Assembly: GCA_017474485.1 (NCBI GenBank)
Contig: JAFVHO010000101.1
Coordinates: forward strand, 1 to 40,659
DNA: 40,659 nucleotides
Origin: Prevotella sp.
GTDB lineage: Bacteria; Bacteroidota; Bacteroidia; Bacteroidales; Bacteroidaceae
Direction of reading: 5' to 3'
The notes under the pieces are model-generated. The model worked only from the letters and a program-made list of their open reading frames with translations, searched no databases and was not told the DNA's origin. Positions within the stretch are counted from its first letter, which is position 1. Each line of letters begins with the position of its first letter. Positions 1 through 8,764 of this stretch are shown here, in pieces. The translations under genes and the position numbers were made by a program.

Positions 1-30
1 CGGGAAAATATGGATGCTGACCACCAAAAA

Positions 31-306
31 TCAGCCTTCGCATCGAAACGGGGTGTCCCAAAATGCCCTTTTGGGGAATTGTATGTACTTCATTTTCAGA
101 CAGATGACTTTTTTAAGACAAAATCTTGCGGAAAACAGGATATGCATCGAGGCCGCCTCGAACTTCTGCAAAAGGCTCTGATCTTCCCTGATGATGTCAA
201 TCGCTTCCTTGACATCCTTTGCTGACGGAAACGGAAAGCTGTAGTAGCGGTGCCCGGCAAAGAGTTCGTCGTGCTCATCCTTACAGAAAGTCTGGCCCTT
301 CACCAA
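31..306 (-). pseudogene. Protein-like ORF fragment of unknown family, 5' end missing
   Basis: The minus frame ending in TGA at 31-33 reads like real protein (for example FAGHRYYSFPFPSAKDVKEA) from about 360 down to about 130. After that it becomes rich in Cys, Phe and Lys and looks less natural. The only start near here is a weak TTG at 306, but the frame stays open upstream into the 5' end of the AraC-type gene on the other strand. No signal peptide or ribosome site precedes it. I do not recognise the family. The best reading is the 3' part of a gene whose 5' part was lost at a junction near 360. Chance coding is also possible. Confidence 0.3.
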
Positions 307-371
307 TCCTACCTGATCGCCATAAGCCTTGCCCAGTACTTTGACAAGAATGCCGCGCTGCCGGTTTCCAC

Positions 372-1145
372 TTGACGGGCGAGGATATCGTGTTTCCTCA
401 TGTGGTTTCTCTTTTATGTCTTCGCGGTAGTGCGCGTGTCAAGTTCGACATGCAGGAGTTTACAATTGAAAAAGACGACTATGGAATCCTCATGCCTGGA
501 CATGTCTTCCGACGTATATCGTGTTCGGACGATTTCGCTTATGCTCGTGTTTTTATCTCGGCAGAAATGGTCAGCGAGCTGAAGACACATGCCTTCAGCC
601 ATGACTCCGATAAGTTCAACTACGCGCCACACTGCCATCTTACCGATGTGCAAGCCAAGCGCATGATGGAGTTGCTCGACCTGTTAGAAGCCATTGCTTC
701 GCACGATACCGACGACGTGCAACTGCGGCGGCAGATATTGTTGTCGCATCTGGCTGTGGGCTACGAGTTCATCAGTTACTATCGTCGTGAGCAGGATAAG
801 GAGTGGGCAGAGAGCCGTTCGGCGAAGCTTTATACGCAGTTCTGCGACCTGGTGGTAGAGCACTACAAGGAGAATCGTAATGTCAATTTCTATGCGGGAC
901 TGATGCACTACGACGCGCGGTATTTCTCAAAGGTGTTCCGCCAGTACAGCAACGGCCTCTCGCCCTTGGAATGGATTCAGCAGTATGTGGCGACGCAGGC
1001 GAAGCTTATCATGGACTTGCATCCCGAGCAGACGGTCAAGGAGACCGCCTTCCAGCTCGGTTTCCCCACCACCGCCAATTTCTGCCGCTACTTCAAGCGT
1101 GCCACCGGCATCTATCCGCAGGCATATAAAGAGAGAAGGGGTTAG
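372..1145 (+). CDS. AraC-family transcriptional regulator, N-terminus apparently truncated
   Basis: The C-terminal 100 residues form a two-helix-turn-helix AraC DNA-binding domain. A first helix pair lies around NVNFYAGLMHYDARYFSKVF, and the second contains VKETAFQLGF, then FCRYFKRATGIYPQAYK. Residues 1-130 look like a cupin-type sensing domain (CLRGSARVKFDMQEF, ILMPGHVFRRI). The only start is TTG at 372, and an in-frame stop lies at 342-344. About 25-30 residues normally found before the cupin core are missing, and no promoter or ribosome site is visible. The 5' end therefore looks broken by the same junction as the minus-strand fragment. The family activates or represses nearby genes on ligand binding; the target is unknown. 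It converges on the LRR lipoprotein gene across a shared hairpin. Confidence 0.8.
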   Translation: MTGEDIVFPHVVSLLCLRGSARVKFDMQEFTIEKDDYGILMPGHVFRRISCSDDFAYARVFISAEMVSELKTHAFSHDSDKFNYAPHCHLTDVQAKRMMELLDLLEAIASHDTDDVQLRRQILLSHLAVGYEFISYYRREQDKEWAESRSAKLYTQFCDLVVEHYKENRNVNFYAGLMHYDARYFSKVFRQYSNGLSPLEWIQQYVATQAKLIMDLHPEQTVKETAFQLGFPTTANFCRYFKRATGIYPQAYKERRG

Positions 1146-1161
1146 CGGTGAACGGTTAACC
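1141..1161. repeat. Degenerate heptamer repeat, about 3 units
   Basis: Three 7-nt units, GTTAGCG, GTGAACG and GTTAACC, start at the stop codon of the AraC-type gene. This is a short example of the period-7 repeats found elsewhere in the window. With three imperfect units it could be chance. Confidence 0.4.
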
Positions 1162-1174
1162 TCCGTTATAACAA

Positions 1175-1211
1175 AATGAGGATGTGCCTATTTTGAAGAC
1201 ACACCCTCATT
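1175..1211. terminator. Bidirectional hairpin terminator candidate
   Basis: AATGAGG (1175-1181) pairs with CCTCATT (1205-1211), and the inner arms TGTG and CACA extend the stem. It lies between two convergent genes, so it could terminate both. The flanking T-tracts are weak. Confidence 0.6.
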
Positions 1212-1233
1212 GGTCTGTATGATGCAGAATTAA

Positions 1234-2952
1234 TTAATAGGTGAATTTGAAACCGTAGAAGCCGAGCTTTGAACCTGCGCAGTAGACCTTATAGCTCTTA
1301 CCAGCCTTTGCTGCAAAGCTGTATGTACCATAGTATTTCGCATCCGTCTTGATGCCGTTATAGGCTTCCAATGCTGTACCGTCTTCTTCAATATAGAAGG
1401 CCTTGTCGGCATTCAGGACCACAGCAACTTCGATAGTGCCATTCTTCTCAGGCTTAATGGTGTAGAATGTGCCACCAGTCTTGTTGCCGTTTGTACCGTT
1501 GCCTTCAGTGAATGCTGTATAGCCTTCAACTTGGCTGTCTGCTTTTGCACCCTTGAAGTCTGCACCACCAGTTTCGCCGTAAGTGATTGACACAACACCT
1601 TGCTGGACTTCGACGGTTTGTCCTGAAGTAAATGTGTCGCCTTCTGCGAGTGCATATACAATTGATGCTGTGCTTGCGCTCGCGCTCACGTTAACTGTGA
1701 ACTCGGTGGTAACGTAAGCATTATTGCCAGTGAACTTGGGGAATGCTTCGGTAGCCATGACAACGTGAACCTTATCTGCCTGTGATTTCAGGAATGCAAA
1801 CTTACCTGGCTCTACAACCTGATAGTCTTCGCCTTCCTTCAGCTCGGTTGCTCCTGCAAGGATTTTGAACGTTGTGGTAGCGGGTTCTGTCAGAATACCT
1901 GTAGCTGTGAGCTGGCTCGACAGGTCGAGCAGGTTGTTCTGGTCGGTGATGGCTTCAGCTACCTGATAAGCGGGCTGAGGATAATATACGTACTTGCTGG
2001 CCGTGGTGATTGATGGCTTGGTGGGCAGGGTTGCCAATGTGAACTTGTTGTTCTTAATCTGGATAGCACCCTTAACCGTGAAATCTGGTAAAGTGAGTGT
2101 AGCCAGTTCGTTGTCGTTAAGATAGATATTCTTAACAGTAGGAGCAATGCCCGTAACCGATGTCAGCTTGTTGTTCTCGGCAGAAATCTGCGTCAGCTTG
2201 GTGTTGTTGGTGAAGTCGAGGCTGGTGAGCATACCCTTCTTGTAGGTAGAGCCACCTAACACAACGGTCTCCAGTTCTGTGTTGCGGCTGAGGTCAATCT
2301 GCGCCAGCTGAGGCTCGAAAGCACTCTGGTTGGTGTTGTAGATGTCAATGCGAGTCAGGGCGGTAGCCTTTGAGATGTCAACAGACTTCACAGGGCTGTT
2401 AGTGAAGCTGAACTGGGTCAGGGCCTCCATAGCGGGCAGCGTGACGCTTTCAACGTTGGCGCCCGAGAAGCTGGCCTGGACGACTCTCATCAGCTTTTCC
2501 TGATCGAGGCTTGTAGGCATGGCATTGCCTTCAACCTTCAGATACCAGATTTCGCTCTTGTTGACACCGTATACGGTAATGTTGCCTTCGCCAGCAATAG
2601 TACCGGTAAATACTGTGGCAACCTTGTGGTTGGTGTCCTGTCTGGTCATTCCTTCGGCATCTCTTAAACCGCCGTTCTGATAGCATACGGTATCGGCCAC
2701 GATCTTGCCGTCGCCAAAGTCAACACCGTAAATGTCGAATTCGTCATAGACGCCAAGGGTCAGACTGACTTCCTGACCAACCTCGCCTTTGAAGGTGGCT
2801 ACAACGTCGGCCTCATAATTGACACCGTCCAGCGTGATGGTGGTTGTTGTCTTTTTAGGTGTGGGGGGAGCAGGATTGTCCTCGATTGACGTACACGAAA
2901 AGACTGTGAACACTGCGAGCATCATGGATGCAAAATACAAAATTTTCTTCAT
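1234..2952 (-). CDS. Surface-type lipoprotein with leucine-rich repeats
   Basis: This is a 572-residue exported lipoprotein. The signal peptide ends in a lipobox at VFSC with the lipidated Cys at residue 20, followed by a Pro-rich linker. Residues about 165-315 are irregular leucine-rich repeats (for example LAQIDLSRNTELETVVL and LTSLDFTNNTKLTQISAENN). A middle segment of about 340-420 looks like a beta-sandwich. The last 145 residues end in KSYKVYCAGSKLGFYGFKF, a tail I associate with the C-terminal beta-domain of secreted Prevotella polysaccharide lyases and similar proteins. No catalytic motif is visible. The likely role is surface binding or adhesion, which is inference. It is monocistronic, with its own -7 box, and diverges from the SusC gene. 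Confidence 0.8.
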   Translation of the reverse strand: MKKILYFASMMLAVFTVFSCTSIEDNPAPPTPKKTTTTITLDGVNYEADVVATFKGEVGQEVSLTLGVYDEFDIYGVDFGDGKIVADTVCYQNGGLRDAEGMTRQDTNHKVATVFTGTIAGEGNITVYGVNKSEIWYLKVEGNAMPTSLDQEKLMRVVQASFSGANVESVTLPAMEALTQFSFTNSPVKSVDISKATALTRIDIYNTNQSAFEPQLAQIDLSRNTELETVVLGGSTYKKGMLTSLDFTNNTKLTQISAENNKLTSVTGIAPTVKNIYLNDNELATLTLPDFTVKGAIQIKNNKFTLATLPTKPSITTASKYVYYPQPAYQVAEAITDQNNLLDLSSQLTATGILTEPATTTFKILAGATELKEGEDYQVVEPGKFAFLKSQADKVHVVMATEAFPKFTGNNAYVTTEFTVNVSASASTASIVYALAEGDTFTSGQTVEVQQGVVSITYGETGGADFKGAKADSQVEGYTAFTEGNGTNGNKTGGTFYTIKPEKNGTIEVAVVLNADKAFYIEEDGTALEAYNGIKTDAKYYGTYSFAAKAGKSYKVYCAGSKLGFYGFKFTY

Positions 2953-2992
2953 AGTTTAATTGTTTTAAATTCGTTTTAGATTGTTCGCAGCG

Positions 2993-3001
2993 GCAAAATT
3001 A
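2993..3001 (-). promoter_or_regulatory. Bacteroidota -7 box for the LRR lipoprotein gene
   Basis: The minus strand reads TAATTTTGC here, matching TAnnTTTGC. It lies about 40 nt upstream of the start at 2952. No clear TTTG -33 element is visible. Confidence 0.6.
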
Positions 3002-3044
3002 CGAAAAAAAACGGAAAAACCTAATACATTTTTGAATTTTTTTG

Positions 3045-3053
3045 TAATTTTGT
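3045..3053 (+). promoter_or_regulatory. Probable -7 box for the SusC/SusD operon
   Basis: TAATTTTGT at 3045-3053 is one base off TAnnTTTGC, in an AT-rich stretch about 39 nt upstream of the SusC start. It is back to back with the divergent -7 box at 2993-3001. No -33 box is clear. Confidence 0.5.
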
Positions 3054-3091
3054 AGCCGAAATATGTATAGACACTAATAATATTAAGGTAT

Positions 3092-6000
3092 ATGAAGTTA
3101 CTACTAACATCATTGTTGATGCTATGGATGGTTGTGTTGCCAGTTAATGCCCAGCGTCAGGTAACGGGTACGGTGACGGATACGAGGGGCGAGACGCTGA
3201 TAGGTGTCAGCGTGTACGTGAAGAACGGTCTGCATCGTACAGTAACCGACATGGACGGTCAATTTAAGATTCAGATAGACAATGAAGATGCCGTATTGTT
3301 GTTCCGTTATATAGGTATGGAACCCTATCAGATGGCTGTTAAGGGTCAGAAGACGCTGAAGGTCGTGATGAACGAGATGTCGACACAGCTGGCTGAGGCC
3401 GTGGTCATTAGTACGGGTTATCAGAAACTGAGTCGCGAACGCTCAACGGCAGCCTTCGGCTTTGTGGATTCGACAAAGTTGAACCGCGTGATGCACAAAG
3501 ACATCATGTCAGCCCTGGAAGGCCAGGTGGCAGGCGTGGTGATGAACATCAATCCCAATACTGGCGAGAGTTCGCCCGTGTTGCGTGGTGTGGGCACCTT
3601 CTCGAACGAGGTGGGCACGACGCCGCTCATCGTTGTCGACGACATGGCAACCGACCTGTCGCTCAGCGATATCAATCCCTACGACGTAGAGTCGATAACG
3701 GTGCTGAAGGATGCGGCAGCAGCTTCCATCTATGGCGCGCTGGCAGCCAATGGTGTGATAGTGGTGACAACGAAGCAGGGTAAGTCGGAGAAGACGACGG
3801 TGAACGTGAATGCCGACTGGTATATCTCGACCAAACCGAATTTTGACAAGATGCACTATGCCTCGACGAGCGACATCATTGACTACGAGACGGAGGTGTA
3901 TAACAACCGCGTGGCTAACAAGGGTAGTGTGTCGCTGATGTTCGGCGAACTGAAGAATAACTACTATTCACCCCTCTATCAGTTGTATCGCGACCGCGAC
4001 GAAGGGCGCATCACAGCCGACGAGGTAAACCAGACGCTGGCTCAGTGGCGCAATAACGACTACTACGAGCAGTATCGTGACAACGTGTGGCGTACCTCGC
4101 TCACCCAGCGTTACAATATATCGTTGTCGCAGAAGTCGGGTGGCAACAACCATTTTGCCTCGTTCAACTATCAGCACGACAAGAACCGCATCATGAACGA
4201 CCGTTCGAATGCCTTTACCTTATATTATAAGAGTACGTTTAAGCTGACGAAGTGGTTGAACGTGAAACTGGGCGTGGATGCCCGTCTGAGCAAGAGTACG
4301 ACACCCGATGGCTCATACACCAACTACACCATGCAGGAACGCTATGCCAGCATTAAGGATGCTGACGGCAATTTGGTGTATTCGCCCAATGTCAACATTG
4401 GCGGCTATGTGGGCTCGGCGCTGAATCTCTCACGCATCCGTGAAGTGGAAAATACGCCAGGACTGATGTCATACCGTTTCAACGTGTTGGAGTCGCTGGA
4501 CGAAAGCCTAACAGACACACGACGCGTGCGCATCCGCCCGTTTGTCAATGCCGAGGCCAAGTTCCTGAAATGGTTCAAGTATAATGTCATGTTCCAGTAT
4601 GAATGGGCACAGAACCGCAGTGAACAGTATGACGGTCCCAATACTTACCAGATGCGTGTGACGCATAATGCGTTTATCGATGAAAACGGTGACTGTCTGC
4701 TGGCCAGTGGCGGACGCTATACACAGCAGACCAACAATACGTATCGCTATACGTTCCGCAACCAGCTGAACTTTGACAAGAGCTTCGACAATAACAAGCA
4801 TAACATTGATGCCATAGTTGGTCTGGAATTCCGTGAGAACAAGACCCCACGACTCATCAACCAACTGTTGTACGGCTATAACGAGACAGCACTGACTGCC
4901 GTGCGTATGGACTGGGCATCGATGTATACCACAGGATGGCAGAGTCTGGTGTACGATAGCAAGATGAGTACTGGAGGCTTGAATCCCAATCAGAGCGAGA
5001 CGTTCCATCGCTATGCATCGTTCTATGCCAACGTGGGTTATAACTACCGCTATCGCTATAACCTAACGGCCAGTATCCGATGGGATGAGGCTGACCTCTT
5101 CGGACTGGACACCAAGGACCAGCACCATCCGCTGTGGTCGGTCGGTGCAGGTTGGAATGCTACGGAAGAGGACTTCATGAAGGGTATTTCTTGGCTCAAC
5201 TACCTGAAACTGCGTCTGACGTATGGTGTGAACGGTAATGTCGACCAGTCGTCGACAACCTATTTCGTGGCACGCTACAAGACAGTGGGCACTGACCCCA
5301 CTAATACGCAGTATCTGAACTACACGGACGACAATCTGCCTAACCCGAAACTGCGCTGGGAGAAGACATCGACATTTAATATTGGTGTTGACTTCCGCTT
5401 GCTCAATAATATTCTGAGCGGATCGCTGGAATACTATAATAGGGTAGGTGACGATCTGTTGGTGCGTAAGTATCTTGACCCGACGGTAGGAGCTACGCAG
5501 CGCGTCATCAACAACGGTAAGATGCGTAACAGCGGTGTGGAGCTGTCGCTGACAGGAAACATAATCCGCAAGGGCGACTGGAATTTCTCAGCCAGCCTGA
5601 ATCTGGCCTACAACAAGAACAAACTGCTCAGAGTGGAACACTCATCGACGGATATCGCTTCGAACTTTATCCAGGCTCCTACTAATTATTTTATCGAAGG
5701 CACCAGCTATAACACGTTGTGGGCCTACAAACTGGATCGCGTAGAGAATGGCTATCCTATCATCAAGGATGCCGAGGGTAACGATATGATTACCTTTGAC
5801 CAGAACGGTAATCCGATTGTCAACACGAAGACTATGTATGGCGTTGATGCATTGGTGAACTGTGGTACGCTGACCCCAATATATAATGGTTCGCTGTCGC
5901 TGAACCTACGCTGGAAGGACTTGGAACTGAACACGATGTTCGTCTTTGCCGGTGGCAACAAGTTGCGTCTCGATGCACTTGACATGAGTGCATATAACAT

Positions 6001-6373
6001 AACCAGTGACCTGATCAACTCGCGATGGTCGGCAGATAATCAGGAAGGCCGTGTACGTGCCTTCTCGGCTATCCCCAACGATCTGCAGACCTATGCCAGC
6101 ACGATGTCAGGCTGGTGGCGCTATAGCGATGTTCACGTCAAAAGTGCCGACTACATCAAGCTGCGCAATATCAATGTGGCATATAACTTGCCACAGAACA
6201 TCTGCAAGCAGCTGCATCTGGGGGCTACGCGCTTTACCCTACAGGTGAGCAATCTCTTTACTTGGTGTGCCGCCGGACACGACATCGATCCTGAGTCGTA
6301 TTCACCCAATTCGGGTACACGTACGCTGCCACAGCCTACAACTTACTCATTAGGTTTGAGCACTTCGTTTTAA
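3092..6373 (+). CDS. SusC/RagA-type TonB-dependent outer-membrane transporter
   Basis: The 1093-residue protein has a signal peptide ending near VNA-Q. A carboxypeptidase-regulatory-like beta domain follows (about 24-105; GTVTDTRGETLIGVSVYV). The TonB plug domain (about 110-235) carries the SusC hallmark LKDAAAASIYGALAANGVIV. A 22-stranded-type barrel runs to a C-terminal aromatic residue (SLGLSTSF). It imports a bulky nutrient across the outer membrane using TonB-ExbB-ExbD energy, together with the SusD lid encoded 30 nt downstream. The substrate cannot be read from sequence. No glycan-degrading enzyme is in the operon, and a secreted metalloprotease lies 2.4 kb downstream. A peptide-type substrate, as for RagAB, is therefore conceivable but unproven. 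Confidence 0.95.
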   Translation: MKLLLTSLLMLWMVVLPVNAQRQVTGTVTDTRGETLIGVSVYVKNGLHRTVTDMDGQFKIQIDNEDAVLLFRYIGMEPYQMAVKGQKTLKVVMNEMSTQLAEAVVISTGYQKLSRERSTAAFGFVDSTKLNRVMHKDIMSALEGQVAGVVMNINPNTGESSPVLRGVGTFSNEVGTTPLIVVDDMATDLSLSDINPYDVESITVLKDAAAASIYGALAANGVIVVTTKQGKSEKTTVNVNADWYISTKPNFDKMHYASTSDIIDYETEVYNNRVANKGSVSLMFGELKNNYYSPLYQLYRDRDEGRITADEVNQTLAQWRNNDYYEQYRDNVWRTSLTQRYNISLSQKSGGNNHFASFNYQHDKNRIMNDRSNAFTLYYKSTFKLTKWLNVKLGVDARLSKSTTPDGSYTNYTMQERYASIKDADGNLVYSPNVNIGGYVGSALNLSRIREVENTPGLMSYRFNVLESLDESLTDTRRVRIRPFVNAEAKFLKWFKYNVMFQYEWAQNRSEQYDGPNTYQMRVTHNAFIDENGDCLLASGGRYTQQTNNTYRYTFRNQLNFDKSFDNNKHNIDAIVGLEFRENKTPRLINQLLYGYNETALTAVRMDWASMYTTGWQSLVYDSKMSTGGLNPNQSETFHRYASFYANVGYNYRYRYNLTASIRWDEADLFGLDTKDQHHPLWSVGAGWNATEEDFMKGISWLNYLKLRLTYGVNGNVDQSSTTYFVARYKTVGTDPTNTQYLNYTDDNLPNPKLRWEKTSTFNIGVDFRLLNNILSGSLEYYNRVGDDLLVRKYLDPTVGATQRVINNGKMRNSGVELSLTGNIIRKGDWNFSASLNLAYNKNKLLRVEHSSTDIASNFIQAPTNYFIEGTSYNTLWAYKLDRVENGYPIIKDAEGNDMITFDQNGNPIVNTKTMYGVDALVNCGTLTPIYNGSLSLNLRWKDLELNTMFVFAGGNKLRLDALDMSAYNITSDLINSRWSADNQEGRVRAFSAIPNDLQTYASTMSGWWRYSDVHVKSADYIKLRNINVAYNLPQNICKQLHLGATRFTLQVSNLFTWCAAGHDIDPESYSPNSGTRTLPQPTTYSLGLSTSF

Positions 6374-6403
6374 TTGAGAATTGAGAATTGAAAATTGAGA
6401 ATT
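6372..6403. repeat. (AATTGAR)n heptamer array forming the whole susC-susD spacer
   Basis: Four 7-nt units (AATTGAG, AATTGAG, AATTGAA, AATTGAG) plus AATT run from within the TAA stop of the SusC gene to the base before the ATG of the SusD gene. No other sequence lies between the two genes, and there is no Shine-Dalgarno motif. The same element separates thyA and folA on the other strand (13730-13754). Confidence 0.85.
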
Positions 6404-7870
6404 ATGATGACCAAGATAAACGTGAAAGCAAAGCTGTTCTGTGCAGCACTATTCACTAGCGTAGCGCTCACCTCCTGTGACGACTATATAGACATCACAC
6501 CCAAGGGTGCCATTACCGTTGACTCCGTGTCGCAATACTATGAGCTGATAGTCATTCCTCAGCGCTGCTATAATGTTGCGTCTTTTTATATGCTGAGTGA
6601 CGATGCTTGGCCCAAGGAGACGAATATTTTCGGCAACGAAAACCGCTCGTTTGACGGCATCAACTTCACCTTTAACGAGCAGGCTGAACGTACCATCATA
6701 CCCGACAACAACCTCTATACCAACATCTACGCGTATATTATGCGTCAGAATCTGGTTATTGACAACGTTGAAAATGCATCAGGTGATGCTGACTTGAAGA
6801 CGCTGGCAAAGACTGAGGCTCGTGTGCTACGTGCCTGGGACCACTTTGTTGCCGTCAACCTCTATGCCAAGTCGTATACGCCTGCTACGGCAGCAGAGGA
6901 TGGTGGTGTGTGCATCATGAATCATTATGATTTGGAGGCCGTACCGTCCAAGTCGACAGTGGCGCAGGTCTATGACTTCATCATTAGCGAGCTGGAGGCC
7001 GCTGTACCCTTGTTGCAGGAACATCCCGTCAATATTTATCACCCGAACAAGGCTTATGGTTATGGTTTGTTGTCGCTGGTCTACCTGTTCCATCGCGATT
7101 GGGAGAAGGCCCGCGATGCTGCCCTGCAGTCGCTGGCACTGAACAATGCACTGGTGGACTACAACGAAATCCCAGCGAGTGGCTTCTATAGTTTCCGTAA
7201 GTATGCCAACGAAAACAACCCCGAGGTGTTAAGCTATATGTGGATGGGCAGTGGTTGGACAACGGAGGCTGTAGCACTCTATGCCCACGGACAGATCAGT
7301 CCAGAGCTGGTGGGACTATTCGATACTGAAAACGACTTGCGTTACAGCAAGTTCCTTAGGCAGTCAGGAGCCAGCATTGTCAGCTATTTCGACGTTGGTT
7401 CAGGTGCTGCCATCTGGACACCAGCCACAGACAGTTCACGCTTTACCTATATGACGGTAGGACTGCGTACGGCAGAAGTGTATCTGATACTGGCTGAGGC
7501 CTATGCTCGTCTGAACAATCTGACAGAATCAAAGAGCTATGTGGAGAAGTTGCGAGCCCATCGTATCAAGGGCGGCGACGGCACCATTGCTGCGCCTGCC
7601 AATCAGAAAGAGATGATGGACCAGATTATTCTGGAACGTCGTAAGGAACTGCTTTATGGTTTCCATCGCTTCTTCGACCTCAAGCGCTTTAATACGGAAC
7701 CGGAATATGCGAAGACAACCACACGTGTGTTCCCCGTGGTGAATGTATCGGCTGAGCATCCGCAGCAGACCTATACGCTGCGCCCTGACTCGCGACTCTA
7801 TATCATTCCGTTCCCACGTACGGCTCGCGACAAGAATCCGAACCTGACACTGAATACTGACGAAAAATAA
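6404..7870 (+). CDS. SusD/RagB-type nutrient-binding outer-membrane lipoprotein
   Basis: The 488-residue lipoprotein has a signal peptide ending in a lipobox (VALTSC) followed by DDYIDITPKG, a typical SusD start. The N-terminal SusD-like part is followed by the TPR-rich core. The C-terminal part has the family features AEVYLILAEAYARLNN, EMMDQIILERRKELLYGFHRFFDLKRFN and the final YIIPFPRTARDKNPNLTLN. It should form the extracellular lid over the SusC barrel encoded just upstream. I chose ATG 6404 because the longer ORF starts at a TTG inside the heptamer repeat. It is co-transcribed with the SusC gene and the next exported protein gene. The substrate is unknown. Confidence 0.93.
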   Translation: MMTKINVKAKLFCAALFTSVALTSCDDYIDITPKGAITVDSVSQYYELIVIPQRCYNVASFYMLSDDAWPKETNIFGNENRSFDGINFTFNEQAERTIIPDNNLYTNIYAYIMRQNLVIDNVENASGDADLKTLAKTEARVLRAWDHFVAVNLYAKSYTPATAAEDGGVCIMNHYDLEAVPSKSTVAQVYDFIISELEAAVPLLQEHPVNIYHPNKAYGYGLLSLVYLFHRDWEKARDAALQSLALNNALVDYNEIPASGFYSFRKYANENNPEVLSYMWMGSGWTTEAVALYAHGQISPELVGLFDTENDLRYSKFLRQSGASIVSYFDVGSGAAIWTPATDSSRFTYMTVGLRTAEVYLILAEAYARLNNLTESKSYVEKLRAHRIKGGDGTIAAPANQKEMMDQIILERRKELLYGFHRFFDLKRFNTEPEYAKTTTRVFPVVNVSAEHPQQTYTLRPDSRLYIIPFPRTARDKNPNLTLNTDEK

Positions 7871-7875
7871 ATAAT

Positions 7876-8688
7876 ATGACGATGAAAAAGATTTACTCAA
7901 CACTGCTGTTGGCGCTCATGAGCCTGACAGCCTTTGCTCAAGAGCAAAATGACACCACTTACGTGATGTTGGATTTTACACAGAATCCCTGGAATTATTC
8001 CGTGAGAGAGGTTACTACTAAATGGTATCCTGACTATTCTGATGTCGAGGGCGTTGGCTCTATCCTTGAAGCGACGGATTTCTCGTGGCCTTTAGCTGAA
8101 GGTTCATCTGAGAAGGTTAAGGTGACCGTCTATCCCGTAGACTTGGACGAGTTCAGCAAGGTATCTGTTTATGCCAATTACGAGCTCGACGCCGCTGAAA
8201 CTGCCGCACTGGGCATTGCTGCTGGCAAGACCAATATGCTCTATACGCAGCCCGGCACCACCATGCGTTTCGAGGCACCAGCTGGTTATCAGTTTGGGAA
8301 GATATTGTTCTATACCTATCGTAATTCAAACTTTTTGGTTGGCGACGAGTATGAAGAGGAGTACGGATATGAGTACAATGGTCAAGCCTTCGCCCAAAAG
8401 CTGAAGGTCTGGACACCTGCAGCATCCCACAAAAATCAGTATGATTACGACATCTGGCAGGGCGATGCCAAGAACATTCTGTTCAACTACCCCTACTTCT
8501 CTGTCGTTTTTGTAAAGGCCGACATTCGTCTGGTGCCCGAAAGTTCAGCAGGTATAGAAGAAATGACTGATGAGAAATTAGTCATGAGTAATGATAATTT
8601 CTATCGTCTCGACGGTCGCAAGTTGGAGAAGAAACCCGCGCAGCAGGGTGTCTACATCCAGAACGGAAAGAAGGTGATAGTGAAATAA
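7876..8688 (+). CDS. Exported protein of unknown function with a short C-terminal GKKV tail
   Basis: The 270-residue protein has a clear signal peptide (a second possible ATG at 7882 gives MKKIYSTLLLALMSLTAFA). The middle is rich in aromatic residues and beta-like and has no catalytic motif that I recognise. The last 28 residues contain YRLDGRKLEKK and GVYIQNGKKVIVK, resembling a shortened Por-secretion-tail motif. The LRR protein at 33092 ends almost the same way. It follows the SusD gene by 5 nt, so it belongs to that operon and may be a surface ligand-binding accessory. That role is inference. Confidence 0.75.
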   Translation: MTMKKIYSTLLLALMSLTAFAQEQNDTTYVMLDFTQNPWNYSVREVTTKWYPDYSDVEGVGSILEATDFSWPLAEGSSEKVKVTVYPVDLDEFSKVSVYANYELDAAETAALGIAAGKTNMLYTQPGTTMRFEAPAGYQFGKILFYTYRNSNFLVGDEYEEEYGYEYNGQAFAQKLKVWTPAASHKNQYDYDIWQGDAKNILFNYPYFSVVFVKADIRLVPESSAGIEEMTDEKLVMSNDNFYRLDGRKLEKKPAQQGVYIQNGKKVIVK

Positions 8689-8733
8689 ATATAAATTAAA
8701 GGCAGGAAACTGCATAATTAATGGTTTTTGTCG

Positions 8734-8742
8734 TACCTTTGC
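8734..8742 (+). promoter_or_regulatory. -7 box TACCTTTGC before the metalloprotease-exbBD unit
   Basis: This is an exact TAnnTTTGC match. Transcription should start about 8748-8750, just after the first ATG (8747). That favours ATG 8765, with its signal peptide, as the true start of the metalloprotease. Confidence 0.75.
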
Positions 8743-8764
8743 ACCTATGAATGCAAAGAATAAT

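Noticed and set aside
6395-6403. TTG start giving a longer SusD-like protein
   Set aside because: The codon lies inside the heptamer repeat spacer. ATG 6404 leads directly to the signal peptide. The same applies to the TTG at 13738 before folA.
3092-7870. Assigning a glycan substrate (polysaccharide utilisation locus) to the SusC/SusD pair
   Set aside because: No glycoside hydrolase, lyase or sensor gene lies in the operon, so the substrate cannot be supported.
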